This document shows positions 1 through 8,784 of a stretch of 64,000 bases of DNA, in pieces (position 1 is the stretch's first letter; the number at the start of each line of letters is the position of its first letter). Both the position numbers and the translations under genes were made by a program. This DNA is from Bradyrhizobium sp. CCBAU 51765. GTDB lineage: Bacteria > Pseudomonadota > Alphaproteobacteria > Rhizobiales > Xanthobacteraceae. A model generated the notes under the pieces. That model ran no database searches and was not told where the DNA came from. It was given only the letters and a program-made list of their open reading frames with translations. Location: positions 3,027,001-3,091,000 of the forward strand of contig NZ_CP030038.1 in NCBI RefSeq assembly GCF_015291725.1, written 5' to 3'.

Positions 1-23
1 TTGGGGTGGGCTCGGGGTGAAAC

Positions 24-254
24 TCAACGCCGACTGCGCCAGCGGGCGCGGAGCAGGCGGGCGAGACGGAACGGGCAGAGGCTCCTGCCGACGCCGTGCT
101 CGAAGGCGACGACCCGGGCGACGACATAGTCGCCGGTCGAATGCACCAGCGGCTCCGGCATGTTGAGGCTGCGCGCCAGCATCCGGGTTGCGAACGCCAT
201 GGCCCAGGGTAGGACGTGGTCTGCAACGGTGCGATAGAGCAGCAGTGGGATCAT
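24..254 (-). CDS. Small hypothetical protein (76 aa)
   Basis: I do not recognise this protein. It begins with a hydrophobic stretch (MIPLLLYRTVADHVLPWAM) and ends in an arginine-rich tail, so it could be a membrane-associated small protein. The ATG at 254 is preceded by AGGAGA at good spacing. A longer frame to 299 has no such site. It is divergent from the XRE regulator at 356, with about 100 bp between them. Function unknown. Confidence 0.45.
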   Translation of the reverse strand: MIPLLLYRTVADHVLPWAMAFATRMLARSLNMPEPLVHSTGDYVVARVVAFEHGVGRSLCPFRLARLLRARWRSRR

Positions 255-303
255 GATCGTCTCCTGTTGCGACCAAAGATGCGCGCGGTCGCGTCCCAAT
301 TCG

Positions 304-320
304 ATTACCTCGCGAGTAAT
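304..320. promoter_or_regulatory. Inverted repeat between divergent genes (possible operator)
   Basis: The sequence ATTAC-CTCGCGAG-TAAT contains a perfect 8-bp core, CTCGCGAG, and arms that pair apart from one extra base. It lies 35 bp before the start of the MmyB-type regulator and 50 bp before the small divergent gene, a natural place for autoregulation. Seen in sequence; the regulatory role is inferred. Confidence 0.35.
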
Positions 321-355
321 GGAAGGGCCGAAATCCGCATGCTAGGTTTTCGACC

Positions 356-1177
356 ATGAACGCACATGCTTCCACGGCACGTATCGAACGCAGCCAGCCG
401 GTCCATATTGGCGACCATTTGCGCGAATGGCGGCGGCGCCGCCGCATGAGCCAACTCGATCTTGCGGGCGAAGCCGAGATCTCAGCGCGGCATCTGAGCT
501 TCGTCGAGACCGGCCGCGCCGCGCCCTCGCGCGACATGGTGCTGAGGCTTGCCGAACGCCTCGACGTGCCCTTGCGCGAACGCAACGTGCTGCTGGTCGC
601 CGCCGGTTACGCGCCGGCGTTCCCGCAGCGCCCGCTGGAGGATCCCGCCTTGAAATCAGCCCGCCGGGCGATCGACCTCGTCCTTAGAGCGCACGAGCCC
701 AATCCAGCGCTTGCCGTGGATAGGTATTGGAACCTGGTCTCCGCCAACCGCATGGTGGCACCGCTGCTTGCCGGCGTCCCGCCGCATCTGCTCGGCCAGC
801 CCCTCAACGTGCTGCGGCTCGCCTTCCATCCCGAGGCGCTGGCGCCTCGCACGGTCAATCTCGCGGAATGGTGCGGCCATCTGCTGGAGCGGCTGCACCG
901 CCAATGCGAGGCGACGGCCGATCCGGAGCTGATCAAGCTCTACAACGACCTGAAGAGCTATCCCATTCCGGCGCGTTCGGCGCCGCTGTCGAGCGACAAT
1001 GTCGCCATCCCCTTCAAGCTGCGGCACGAGGGCGAGATACTTAGTTTCTTCTCCACCACCATGGTGTTCGGCACGCCCGTGGACATCACGTTGTCGGAGC
1101 TCGCGCTGGAGACGTTCTTTCCGGCCGACGAGCGCACGGCCGAACGGCTGAAGCAGATAGCGGCAGCCATGACCTAG
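356..1177 (+). CDS. XRE-family transcriptional regulator with MmyB-like C-terminal domain
   Basis: This 273-aa protein has an N-terminal XRE helix-turn-helix (about residues 20-75, containing MSQLDLAGEAEIS and HLSFVETGR). A C-terminal MmyB-like ligand-binding domain follows (about 105-265, with the family signature YWNLVSANR). MmyB-type regulators are PAS-like and usually control a neighbouring dehydrogenase or oxidoreductase gene. The downstream DsbA-family gene on the same strand, about 70 bp away, may be its target. The ATG at 356 gives an N-terminus of normal length for the family. The ligand cannot be read from the sequence. Confidence 0.88.
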   Translation: MNAHASTARIERSQPVHIGDHLREWRRRRRMSQLDLAGEAEISARHLSFVETGRAAPSRDMVLRLAERLDVPLRERNVLLVAAGYAPAFPQRPLEDPALKSARRAIDLVLRAHEPNPALAVDRYWNLVSANRMVAPLLAGVPPHLLGQPLNVLRLAFHPEALAPRTVNLAEWCGHLLERLHRQCEATADPELIKLYNDLKSYPIPARSAPLSSDNVAIPFKLRHEGEILSFFSTTMVFGTPVDITLSELALETFFPADERTAERLKQIAAAMT

Positions 1178-1247
1178 CGCTCTTGCCTCGGGGCGGGTTC
1201 TGCTTATCTTTGGGCGAACCCGTGACCTGCCCGAAGGAGGCGCTGAA

Positions 1248-1913
1248 ATGAGCACGCTGAAACCGCTCCAGATCGACGTCGTCTCCGACGTGGTGTGCCC
1301 CTGGTGCTATATCGGCAAGCACCGGATCGAGAGCGCGCTGGCGCTCGTGCCCGACGTTCCCGTCAAGCTCAATTTCCGTCCCTTCTTCCTCAATCCCTGG
1401 GTGCCGCGCGAGGGCATCAGCCGCGAGGCCTATCTCACCCAGAAGTTCGGCTCGGTCGAAGCCTACAAGGGCATTGCGGGGCGGGTCGTCGCGGCCGCGG
1501 GCGAGGAGGGCCTCGTCTACAAGCCGGAGCTGGTGGCGCGCCAGCCCAACACGACCGACTGCCATCGCCTCATCCTGTGGGCGGAGGCGATCGGCAAGGC
1601 GCCCGAGATGAAGCAGCGCCTGATGGAGCTGTACTTCCGCGACGGCGGCGATCTCACAGATGTGAACGTGCTGGTGCAGGCGGCCGCCGATGTCGGTCTC
1701 GATGCCGACGACGTGCGCAAGCGCCTCGCCACCGACGAGGACGTGGCGCGCGTCTCGGCGGATGCGCAGGAAGCCGCCGAGAAGGGCATCTCCGGTGTGC
1801 CGACCTACGTCTTCGCGCAGAAATACGCCGTCTCCGGTGCGCAGGATCCGAACCTGCTCGCGCGCGCCATCCGCCAGGTCTCGGCGGAGATCAACGCGCA
1901 GGCGGCGGAGTAG
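1248..1913 (+). CDS. DsbA-family oxidoreductase (FrnE / 2-hydroxychromene-2-carboxylate isomerase-like)
   Basis: A 221-aa thioredoxin-fold protein with the redox motif CPWC at residues 17-20 in the family context VVCPWCYIGKHR, an inserted helical domain, and the cis-proline loop GVPTYVF near residue 180. There is no signal peptide, so it is cytosolic, like FrnE, rather than a periplasmic DsbA. FrnE-type proteins are disulfide oxidoreductases or isomerases of uncertain substrate. The ATG at 1248 follows GAAGGAGG at ideal spacing. It probably shares regulation with the MmyB-type gene upstream. Confidence 0.88.
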   Translation: MSTLKPLQIDVVSDVVCPWCYIGKHRIESALALVPDVPVKLNFRPFFLNPWVPREGISREAYLTQKFGSVEAYKGIAGRVVAAAGEEGLVYKPELVARQPNTTDCHRLILWAEAIGKAPEMKQRLMELYFRDGGDLTDVNVLVQAAADVGLDADDVRKRLATDEDVARVSADAQEAAEKGISGVPTYVFAQKYAVSGAQDPNLLARAIRQVSAEINAQAAE

Positions 1914-1918
1914 CTGTT

Positions 1919-3088
1919 CTATCTGCGAAGCAGGCGAACTGCGCGGCGCGCCGCTGCATACGCGATGCCGTGCGCCGCGACCGCCGCGTGAACCAGCGTC
2001 ACGACCGGATCGTGCCGGCGCAGCGGGACCAGCACATCGCCGATCGCGAAGCGTCCGCGCCAGATCGGATTGATCATGGGGTGATCGGCGCTCGCCGTCG
2101 AGTCCGCGCTGGCGATGGCGGGATCGGCGCAGAGGTGGCGGGTGAGCTCGAGGGTGAGCTGCACGCCCGGCGAATATTTTGCGAAGTGTTCATCGACGCC
2201 GAGCTTGAAGAAGAAGGCGCGGTCCTGGTGGCGCAGCACGATGCCGGCGGCGACCGCCGTCGTGCCGGCGCGCAACGTGACGATCTCGCATTGCGCGGTC
2301 TCTGCCAGCGCGGGGACGGCGCGGCGGATGAAGGTCGCATCGCCCGCATGCTGGACCAGCGCGGTGCCGCGCTTGCCCTTCCAGCCGCCGGCTTCGAGCT
2401 GCAGGAATGTCTCGAGCGCCGGCCCGATCTCGTCGGGCCTGCGCGCGACCTCGAACACGACGGGCCCGTGCTCCTCCAGGCGATGGCGCTGGCGCCGCAG
2501 CTCCTTGAGCTTCTTGGCGCCGAGCGCCTCGCGCAGCAGCGTCTCACCATCCTGTGTCGCATCGAGGCTGGCACGGATGTAGGAGGAGAGGATTCGCGGC
2601 TTCAGGCCGGCGCGGCTCAGGACCTGTTTCAGCGAATTCATCGCCGCGCCGTCGAGCGCGACGTCGGTCAGCACGAGCGCATGCGCGCCGGCCTCGCGTG
2701 CCCGCTGCAACAGCCGCGTGGCGGCCTCGATCGGCGCATCGCCGTCGATCAGCGGGCTGCACAGCGTGCCGTAGGGATGCGCACTCACCAACGCGGGCAG
2801 GGGAATCTTCAGGGCGCGCCAGAGCGAGATGACCGGCATCAGTCCGATCAGCCGCGTCGAAGATCCATCGAATGCCGGCAGTGCCGCGGCATTGCTGCGG
2901 CCGCGCGCGCTCGCACTGACAGCCAGCTCCCAGGCGGGCAGGTAATATCCGTTCGGCTCGACCGCGCGCTGCGCGAGTGCGCGCCACTGGCCGGGGTCGA
3001 TCGCCGTGAGCGGAACGAGCGCGCGCGCGGCGCCGGCATTCCTTGCCGATGCCGGATTGACCGCTGTCTGATGCGCGATGTCGACCAC
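1919..3088 (-). CDS. GNAT-family N-acetyltransferase (BioF2-like / Acetyltransf_6)
   Basis: A 389-aa protein of the duplicated GNAT type, sometimes annotated as involved in cellulose biosynthesis or as BioF2-like. The acyltransferase half is about residues 170-320, with the motif FFFKLGVDEHFAKYSPG, which resembles the acceptor region of Fem/GNAT-like proteins. No signal peptide or membrane helix is visible. It ends 5 bp from the DsbA-family gene (convergent) and lies downstream of a transglutaminase on the same strand. The substrate is unknown. Confidence 0.75.
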   Translation of the reverse strand: MVDIAHQTAVNPASARNAGAARALVPLTAIDPGQWRALAQRAVEPNGYYLPAWELAVSASARGRSNAAALPAFDGSSTRLIGLMPVISLWRALKIPLPALVSAHPYGTLCSPLIDGDAPIEAATRLLQRAREAGAHALVLTDVALDGAAMNSLKQVLSRAGLKPRILSSYIRASLDATQDGETLLREALGAKKLKELRRQRHRLEEHGPVVFEVARRPDEIGPALETFLQLEAGGWKGKRGTALVQHAGDATFIRRAVPALAETAQCEIVTLRAGTTAVAAGIVLRHQDRAFFFKLGVDEHFAKYSPGVQLTLELTRHLCADPAIASADSTASADHPMINPIWRGRFAIGDVLVPLRRHDPVVTLVHAAVAAHGIAYAAARRAVRLLRR

Positions 3089-3194
3089 GTCCGTCGTCCC
3101 CGTCTACGCGGGCAGAGCCCGTCCCAGGGGATCATCCTTAGCGCAAAGATTGGAAAAATAGCGTTGGGCCACATAATCAGTTCGAGCGGTCCCG

Positions 3195-4130
3195 TTAACG
3201 TCCCGTTGAGGATACCGCCCGATCCGGCGCCGCCGTGCCTGTCTCCTCGGGCGCCGGGCCGGTCTCCGTCTTCACGTTGACCGCGACCTCCATTCCGAGC
3301 TCGTCGTCCGCCTCCCCCCAGTAGGACCCCGAGAGCGGAATCGCCTGCGCCGGCGTGCGGGCAACTCCGACCCTGATCAGATCGCGGTTTCCGACAATCC
3401 CGTTGGTCGGATCGAACTCGACCCAGCCCGAGCCCGGCACATAGATCGAGCACCATGCGTGGGTCGAGCCCCCGCCCAGCCGTGCCGGGCCGTCGCGGTC
3501 CGGCACGTAGACGTAACCGGTGATGAAGCGGGCCGCGAAACCGAGCGATCGGGCGGCCTCCATCATCAGCAGGGCAAAATCGCGACAGGTTCCCTGCTGC
3601 AGGTCGAGCGTTTCGGCGGGCGTTTGCGTGCCGTGCGAGGTTCTCCTCCGATAGGAGAAACCTTCGGCGATCGCTTCGTTGAGCGTCATCAGCAGTTGCC
3701 CCGTCGGCCGGCTCGCCGAGGGCGCAATGAACTTCGACAACCAGTCGTCGACGGCGACGTCGCCGGGATGATGCCGGAGCATGTACGGTGCAAGATCCGG
3801 CAACTCGGTCTCGTCGTAGGCGAACGGATGCTCGCGAGCGTATGGCTCGATCCGGAAATCCGGCGCGTTCTCGGGTGTATGCTCCAGCCGGATCGTGGTC
3901 TCGAATTCCAGCACGTCGGTCCGGGCCGCAAAATCGACGAGGGTTACGCAATTGCCGAACACATCGTGGATCCAGCGGATTTCCGACGGCTCGGGGCGCA
4001 CTGCGAGTCGGCACGCGAGCAGACGCTGATCGAAGCTGTCGCGTGGACGAAACAGCAGCTGGTGCTGTCCAAGTCTGACGGGCTGCCGGTAGCGGTAGGT
4101 CGTGCTGTGGTGGACGGAATAGAGGGGCAT
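3195..4130 (-). CDS. Transglutaminase-like cysteine peptidase-fold protein
   Basis: A 311-aa protein with an N-terminal bacterial transglutaminase beta domain (YSVHHSTTYRYRQPVRLGQH) and a transglutaminase core. All three catalytic residues are visible: Cys182 (QGTCRDFALL), His224 (STHAWCSIYVP) and Asp240 (EFDPTNG). Such proteins are thought to be proteases or amide-bond enzymes, and in actinobacteria and rhizobia they often accompany alpha-E proteins and circularly permuted ATP-grasp proteins, neither of which is present here. It is divergent from a second transglutaminase at 4288. No signal peptide is seen. Confidence 0.85.
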   Translation of the reverse strand: MPLYSVHHSTTYRYRQPVRLGQHQLLFRPRDSFDQRLLACRLAVRPEPSEIRWIHDVFGNCVTLVDFAARTDVLEFETTIRLEHTPENAPDFRIEPYAREHPFAYDETELPDLAPYMLRHHPGDVAVDDWLSKFIAPSASRPTGQLLMTLNEAIAEGFSYRRRTSHGTQTPAETLDLQQGTCRDFALLMMEAARSLGFAARFITGYVYVPDRDGPARLGGGSTHAWCSIYVPGSGWVEFDPTNGIVGNRDLIRVGVARTPAQAIPLSGSYWGEADDELGMEVAVNVKTETGPAPEETGTAAPDRAVSSTGR

Positions 4131-4287
4131 CTGTTGTACTCAGGCTCGCACCATATGAGCCTGCTTCTGCATCGGTTCCAAGAGCCCAATTGTGTGTGCA
4201 CACCGCACAAGTGCCTTGCATTTCAGCAGGTTCGCGGTAGCGCACGCGGAACCAATGATCCCCAGCGGGGCTTGTCGATCGACATCA

Positions 4288-5175
4288 ATGGCGATGCGAG
4301 AGGACACGATCTTGAGGATCCGGGCAGGCTACGACATTGCGTTCAACTGTTTTCAGGACGTGCCGATGGTGCTGATGCTGACCGTTCATCCGTCAAGGCA
4401 AGGCGACGTTCTGACCGACCATGCCATCCGGGTGTCGCCGAACGTTGCGCTCAGGGATTACGAGGATGGGTTCGGCAACGTCTGCACGCGGCTTGTCGCC
4501 CCTGTCGGTCAGATCAATATTCGAAACGAGTTCATCATCGAGGATAGCGGGTTGCCCGACGAGGTTGCGCCTCATGCCGAACAGATCCCGTTGGACCGGC
4601 TGCCCGACGAAGCGCTGGTGTATCTGCTGGGCAGTCGCTATTGCGACACCCAGCGCCTGACGGATCTGGCCTGGTCGACGTTCGGCCGCATCAGCGGTGG
4701 CTGGAACCGCGTCCAGGCGATCTGCGATTACGTTCACGGCCATATCAAGTTTGGCTATCAATTCGCGCGAAGCGACCGGACGGCTTCCGAAGGCCACGAG
4801 GAGCGTATCGGAGTTTGCAGGGACTTCGCGCACCTCGCCGTCACCTTGTGCCGCTGCATCAACATCCCGGCCCGTTACTGTACCGGTTACCTCGGCGATA
4901 TCGGCGTGCCGCCGGATCCGGCGCCGATGGATTTCAGCGCGTGGTTCGAAGCCTACATCGGCGGACGTTGGTACACGTTCGACGCGCGCCACAATCATCC
5001 CCGCATCGGCCGCGTCGTGATCGCACGCGGCAGGGATGCAGCCGACGTCGCCATTTCGACCGCCTTTGGCCAGGCGGAACTCGTGCACTTCAAGGTGATC
5101 ACGAACGAGGTGCGGGACTGCGATGCCATTCCGACCCGACCTGCGATGGCGCGGGAGCGGCGGCTGTTCGCTTGA
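4288..5175 (+). CDS. Second transglutaminase-like protein, Ser in place of the catalytic His
   Basis: This 295-aa protein has the transglutaminase core with Cys177 (IGVCRDFAHLAV) and Asp232 (TFDARHNHPRIGR). The position between them, where the neighbouring enzyme has THAW, reads DFSAWFEAY, so the expected His is Ser217. The same change may mark a whole subfamily. The start is set at ATG 4288 (second in-frame ATG at 4294), because the preceding 96 bases of open frame look non-coding. It is divergently transcribed from the transglutaminase ending at 4130. Its enzymatic activity is uncertain. Confidence 0.78.
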   Translation: MAMREDTILRIRAGYDIAFNCFQDVPMVLMLTVHPSRQGDVLTDHAIRVSPNVALRDYEDGFGNVCTRLVAPVGQINIRNEFIIEDSGLPDEVAPHAEQIPLDRLPDEALVYLLGSRYCDTQRLTDLAWSTFGRISGGWNRVQAICDYVHGHIKFGYQFARSDRTASEGHEERIGVCRDFAHLAVTLCRCINIPARYCTGYLGDIGVPPDPAPMDFSAWFEAYIGGRWYTFDARHNHPRIGRVVIARGRDAADVAISTAFGQAELVHFKVITNEVRDCDAIPTRPAMARERRLFA

Positions 5176-5263
5176 GTTGGCGGACGCCTGGCGTCTCCTG
5201 TCCCGGTCGTGAGCGGCCTGACTGTCCATTCCTCCCCTGTGCCGGAGATGTCTTACCGGGTGG

Positions 5264-6703
5264 CTAATTGTCACCCGGGACGAAATGGTCGCGGGCACCC
5301 GCGCGCTCGCCGCTGGCCGTGTCGGTGATGGCGAGATCGATGTCGCGCGAGGTCTTCGGCAAATCGGCCGGGCCGACCTGCACCGACAGCCGGACTTCGC
5401 TGGTCTGATCCTGCCCGACCTCGACCACGGGCTTGCCGTCGGAACTCGGCGCGATGCCCGCAACGCGAAGCGTCGCACCAGGCAGGCCCGAGACTTCGAT
5501 CGCGAACGATCGTTGCGGACCCTTGTTGAGGATGCGGACGGTGTAGTCGTTGCGGACACCTCCATCCGAGAGCTGGACGAACAGCGGATTGCGCTCGTGC
5601 AGCACGTTGACGTCCATCGTCGCGCGTGTGGCGAGCGTGTACAGCATGATGCTGCCGACGATGGCGATGGCCGCGGCATAGACCAGGGTGCGCGGACGGA
5701 TGATGCGGTAGATCGGCGGCTTGCCTTCGCGCCGGCGCTGCATGTTGATGTCAGTGTCGTAGCCGATCAGGCCGCTGGGCCGGCCGATCTCGCGCATGAC
5801 GTTGTCGCAGGCATCGATGCACAGGCCGCACTGGATGCAGCCGAGCTGGATGCCATGGCGGATGTCGACGCCGGTCGGACAGACGTTGATGCACTGATGG
5901 CAGTCGACGCAATCGCCGGCGGGATTGCCCTGCGCGCGGGCAGCATCCGCCTTCTTCACCGACATGCGCGGTTCGCCGCGGTCGCGGCGATAGGTGACGT
6001 TGAGCGCCCATTCGTCGGTCAGTGCCGCCTGGATCCGCGGCCACGGACACATGTAGATGCACATCTGCTCGCGGGCGTGGCCGGCGAAGACGTAGGTGGT
6101 GGCGGTGAGAATGCCGATCCAGAGATACGCAATGAACGGCGCCTGGAAGGTCGCAAGCTCCTTCACCAGCGTCGGCGCGTCTGCGAAATAGAGCACCCAG
6201 GCGCCGCCGGTCCACCATGCGATCATGATCCAGAGGAAGTGCTTGAGCGCAACCTTCCGGATGTGACCGAACGTCCAGTAGCTCTTGTCGCCCTGCATGC
6301 GCTCGCGCCGGTCGCCTTCGACCCAGCGCTCGACCGCATAGAACAGGTCAGTCCATACGGTCTGCGGACACATGTAGCCGCACCATATTCGGCCGGCGAC
6401 CGCGTTCATCAGGAACAGCGTCATGGCCGCGATGATCAGCAGGCCGGTGAAGTAGTAGACTTCCTGCGGCCACAGCTCGATGAAGAAGAAGTAGAAGCGC
6501 CGATGCGGGAAGTCGATCAGCACGGCCTGGTCGGGCAGGCCGGGTCCGCGATCCCAGCGTACGAACGGCAACAGATAGTAGGTCCCGAGCGTGACGCAGA
6601 GGATCGCCCATTTGATGCGGCGGAAAGGACCGTGGACCGACTGCGGATAGACCTTCCTCCGCTTCTCGTAGAGAGGTCCCTCGATGAAGGTGTCGTCGGT
6701 CAT
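5264..6703 (-). CDS. ccoG: Cytochrome c oxidase accessory protein CcoG (FixG/RdxA family)
   Basis: A 479-aa polyferredoxin-type membrane protein. It has five or so hydrophobic segments, Cys motifs CGYMCPQTVW and CIYMCPWPRIQ in the membrane part, two 4Fe-4S ferredoxin motifs (CVDCHQCINVCP and CIQCGLCIDAC), and a C-terminal Ig-like domain after the last helix. CcoG reduces copper(II) during cbb3 oxidase assembly in Rhodobacter. Here it is the last gene of a minus-strand operon with SQR, thioredoxin 2 and a DUF2892 protein, and no ccoNOPQ or ccoHIS gene is in sight. This suggests a copy recruited to a sulfur or redox function. Confidence 0.93.
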   Translation of the reverse strand: MTDDTFIEGPLYEKRRKVYPQSVHGPFRRIKWAILCVTLGTYYLLPFVRWDRGPGLPDQAVLIDFPHRRFYFFFIELWPQEVYYFTGLLIIAAMTLFLMNAVAGRIWCGYMCPQTVWTDLFYAVERWVEGDRRERMQGDKSYWTFGHIRKVALKHFLWIMIAWWTGGAWVLYFADAPTLVKELATFQAPFIAYLWIGILTATTYVFAGHAREQMCIYMCPWPRIQAALTDEWALNVTYRRDRGEPRMSVKKADAARAQGNPAGDCVDCHQCINVCPTGVDIRHGIQLGCIQCGLCIDACDNVMREIGRPSGLIGYDTDINMQRRREGKPPIYRIIRPRTLVYAAAIAIVGSIMLYTLATRATMDVNVLHERNPLFVQLSDGGVRNDYTVRILNKGPQRSFAIEVSGLPGATLRVAGIAPSSDGKPVVEVGQDQTSEVRLSVQVGPADLPKTSRDIDLAITDTASGERAGARDHFVPGDN

Positions 6704-6739
6704 GGCAAATTCCCCCGCATCACAGGCTGGGTTGCGCGT

Positions 6740-6943
6740 TCAGGAGAACGCGCAACCGCTGCTCAGGCCCAGCTTCCTGAACACGATCGCCGCCGGGCAG
6801 AAGCCCGTGAACGAGGCCTGCAACATGTTCAGCCCGGCAAATGCCGTCAGCAGGTACCAATACGCATTCACATAGGTGCCCAGTGCGAGACCGAGCAGGA
6901 CGACGAATCCCGCAAAGGCGAGGACGGCTTTATCGACATTCAT
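6740..6943 (-). CDS. DUF2892 small inner-membrane protein
   Basis: A 67-aa protein starting MNVDKAVLAFAGFVVLL, with two predicted membrane helices and the family feature FTGFCPAAIVFRKLG, which contains a conserved Cys. DUF2892 proteins frequently sit next to rhodanese, SQR or sulfur-transfer genes, and some are fused to rhodanese domains. The spacing to trxC (25 bp) and ccoG (36 bp) supports one operon. Function is not established. Confidence 0.85.
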   Translation of the reverse strand: MNVDKAVLAFAGFVVLLGLALGTYVNAYWYLLTAFAGLNMLQASFTGFCPAAIVFRKLGLSSGCAFS

Positions 6944-6968
6944 GGCAGGCTCCTTTTTATCTGGCGAC

Positions 6969-7412
6969 TTACGAACGGGTCAGGTTGGATTCAGTCCAGG
7001 CGACGATGCTGCGCGCATCCATCGCGCCGGAGTGACGGGCGATCTCGCGGCCACCGCGCATCAACAGCAGGGTCGGGATGCCGCTGATGTTGAGGCGCGA
7101 CGACAGTGCAGGTGCGTTGTCCGAGTTGAGCTTCAACAGCCGGACGTTCGGCTCCAGCTGCTGCGCGGCGCGCTCGAACATCGGTGCCATGGCGCGGCAC
7201 GGGCTGCACCACGGTGCCCAGACGTCGACCAGCACGGGAATGTCGGTGCTCGCGACATGGCGGATGAAGGCCTCCTCGTCCACCTCGATCGGATGAGCGG
7301 TGAAGATCGGCTGGTGACAGGCACCGCAGCGCGCACCTTGCGCCGCGCGTTCGGCAGGCAGGCGGTTGATGCGTCCGCAATGTCCGCAGACGATCTGGCG
7401 TGTCGTGCTCAT
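6969..7412 (-). CDS. trxC: Thioredoxin 2 (TrxC) with N-terminal zinc ribbon
   Basis: A 147-aa protein with an N-terminal four-Cys zinc ribbon (CGHCGRINRLP...CGACHQPIF) followed by a thioredoxin domain. The active site reads WAPWCSPCRAM, so the usual WCGPC has Ser for Gly. The cis-Pro loop GIPTLLLM is intact. The start ATG (7412) overlaps the stop of the SQR-like gene as ATGA, which implies translational coupling. TrxC-type thioredoxins can reduce persulfides, consistent with the sulfide theme of this operon (inference). Confidence 0.92.
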   Translation of the reverse strand: MSTTRQIVCGHCGRINRLPAERAAQGARCGACHQPIFTAHPIEVDEEAFIRHVASTDIPVLVDVWAPWCSPCRAMAPMFERAAQQLEPNVRLLKLNSDNAPALSSRLNISGIPTLLLMRGGREIARHSGAMDARSIVAWTESNLTRS

Positions 7413-8695
7413 GTGCCGGTTCGGACCTCCTTGAGCTTGGCGATGTTCAGCTTGTCGAGAACGAAGCGCTCGTAGAACGGCTCGCTCTCGCCGCGCCGCA
7501 TCTTGCGCAGGAAGTATTTCTCGAAGGCGACCTTGGCGAGGTGCACCCATTCGCCCTTGGAGGACCAATTGACGTTTCGCGGCGGGATCTGCGGCTGCGC
7601 AAGGAAGGCGACGCCGGAGTCGCCGAAGTCGGCGAGGCAGATCGCGTTCCAGGTCGGCTGCGCCGTGGGCGCCTTGCCGCGAAGCAGGGCGCCGATGTTC
7701 ATCGCCGTCGCCGTCACCATGGATTCGATCATGAAGCCCGTCTTGGGGACGCCGACCGGCACCGGTGTCGCGCCGACCGGGGCGATCGCGACGCAGACGC
7801 CGACCGCGAAAACGTTGGGAAAGGCGGGATTCTGCTGGTGCTTGTCGACGACGACGAAGCCACGTGGGTTGGTCAGTTTCTCGATGCCGCGCACCGCCTC
7901 GACGCCGCGGAAGGCGGGCAACATCATCGAATAGGCGAAGGGCAGCTCGTGGGCCTTGCGAGACGTGCCGTCGTCGGCGAACTCCTCCACCGACATCAGG
8001 CCGGGGGCGACGTTGTCGACGCGGGCGTTGGTGATCCACTTGATGTGCTTCTCCCGCATCTCGCTTTCCAGGAGACCCTTGGTGTCCCCGACGCCGTCGA
8101 GACCGAGATGGCCGATATACGGCTCCGAGGTGACGAACGTCATCGGCACGCGGTCACGCAGCTTCCGCCGGCGCAGCTCCGTCTCCAGGATGAAGAGGAA
8201 TTCGTAGGCCGGCCCGAAACAGGACGCGCCCTGCGCGGCACCGATGACGACCGGGCCGGGGTTCGCCGCGAGCTTCTCGAAGGCTTCTCGGGCATGCGCG
8301 GCATGATCGACATGGCAGATCGACTGGGTATGGCCCTGCGGGCCGAGACCCGGAATCTCGTCGAACGCCAGTTCGGGACCGGTCGCGACGACCAGATAGT
8401 CGTAGTCGATCGACGTGCCGTCGCCGAGCTCGACACGGTTTTCGGTCGGATGGACGCGCCTTGCACCCTGGGTCAGCAGCCGCACGCCCTTGCGCTTCAT
8501 GACGTCTGCCAGATCAATCTCGATCTCTTCGCGCTTGCGCCAGCCGACTGCGACCCAAGGATTGGATGGGACGAAATGATAGACGGCGCCTTGCGAGACG
8601 ACGCTGAGGCGGTCCTCCTTTCTCAACTGGGGCAGCAATTCATAGGCCATCAGTGTTCCGCTCAGGCCAGCTCCGATTACGACAACTTCCGCCAT
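7409..8695 (-). CDS. Sulfide:quinone oxidoreductase-like FAD protein
   Basis: A 428-aa pyridine-nucleotide-disulfide-fold flavoprotein. The N-terminal dinucleotide motif is VVVIGAGLSGTLMAYEL, the second Rossmann segment begins PVVIGAAQGASCFGPAYEF, and the C-terminal FAD loop contains FAVGVCVAIAPV. The two Cys residues in those loops sit where SQR/FCSD enzymes carry redox-active cysteines. The C-terminal region (KGEWVHLAKVAFEKYFLRK) is typical of membrane-associated SQR. It is the first gene of the minus-strand operon, divergent from the ArsR-type regulator. The likely role is oxidation of sulfide to polysulfide with quinone reduction. Confidence 0.87.
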   Translation of the reverse strand: MAEVVVIGAGLSGTLMAYELLPQLRKEDRLSVVSQGAVYHFVPSNPWVAVGWRKREEIEIDLADVMKRKGVRLLTQGARRVHPTENRVELGDGTSIDYDYLVVATGPELAFDEIPGLGPQGHTQSICHVDHAAHAREAFEKLAANPGPVVIGAAQGASCFGPAYEFLFILETELRRRKLRDRVPMTFVTSEPYIGHLGLDGVGDTKGLLESEMREKHIKWITNARVDNVAPGLMSVEEFADDGTSRKAHELPFAYSMMLPAFRGVEAVRGIEKLTNPRGFVVVDKHQQNPAFPNVFAVGVCVAIAPVGATPVPVGVPKTGFMIESMVTATAMNIGALLRGKAPTAQPTWNAICLADFGDSGVAFLAQPQIPPRNVNWSSKGEWVHLAKVAFEKYFLRKMRRGESEPFYERFVLDKLNIAKLKEVRTGT

Positions 8696-8755
8696 GGGTT
8701 TACCTCCGTTGGACCAAGCCGCTCCGCCGGTTCAGTTCCGACTGTTGTGCAGCGC

Positions 8756-8784
8756 TTGACGATATATTCGTAATTGCGTATATA
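8756..8784 (+). promoter_or_regulatory. Predicted sigma-70 promoter of the ArsR-type regulator / RND operon
   Basis: TTGACG (8756-8761), a 17-bp spacer and TATATA (8779-8784) form a near-ideal housekeeping promoter. The -10 box lies inside the palindrome at 8774-8789. A start about 7 bp downstream would fall at or next to the ATG at 8792, so the transcript may be leaderless or nearly so. On the opposite strand TTGCGT (8789-8784), a 17-bp spacer and TATATC (8766-8761) form a candidate promoter for the SQR operon. Confidence 0.6.

Noticed and set aside
1295..3280. A 661-codon plus-strand frame crossing the DsbA-family gene and the GNAT gene
   Set aside because: It covers two recognisable genes on different strands and has low-complexity Arg/Ala composition, so it is a GC-rich chance frame.
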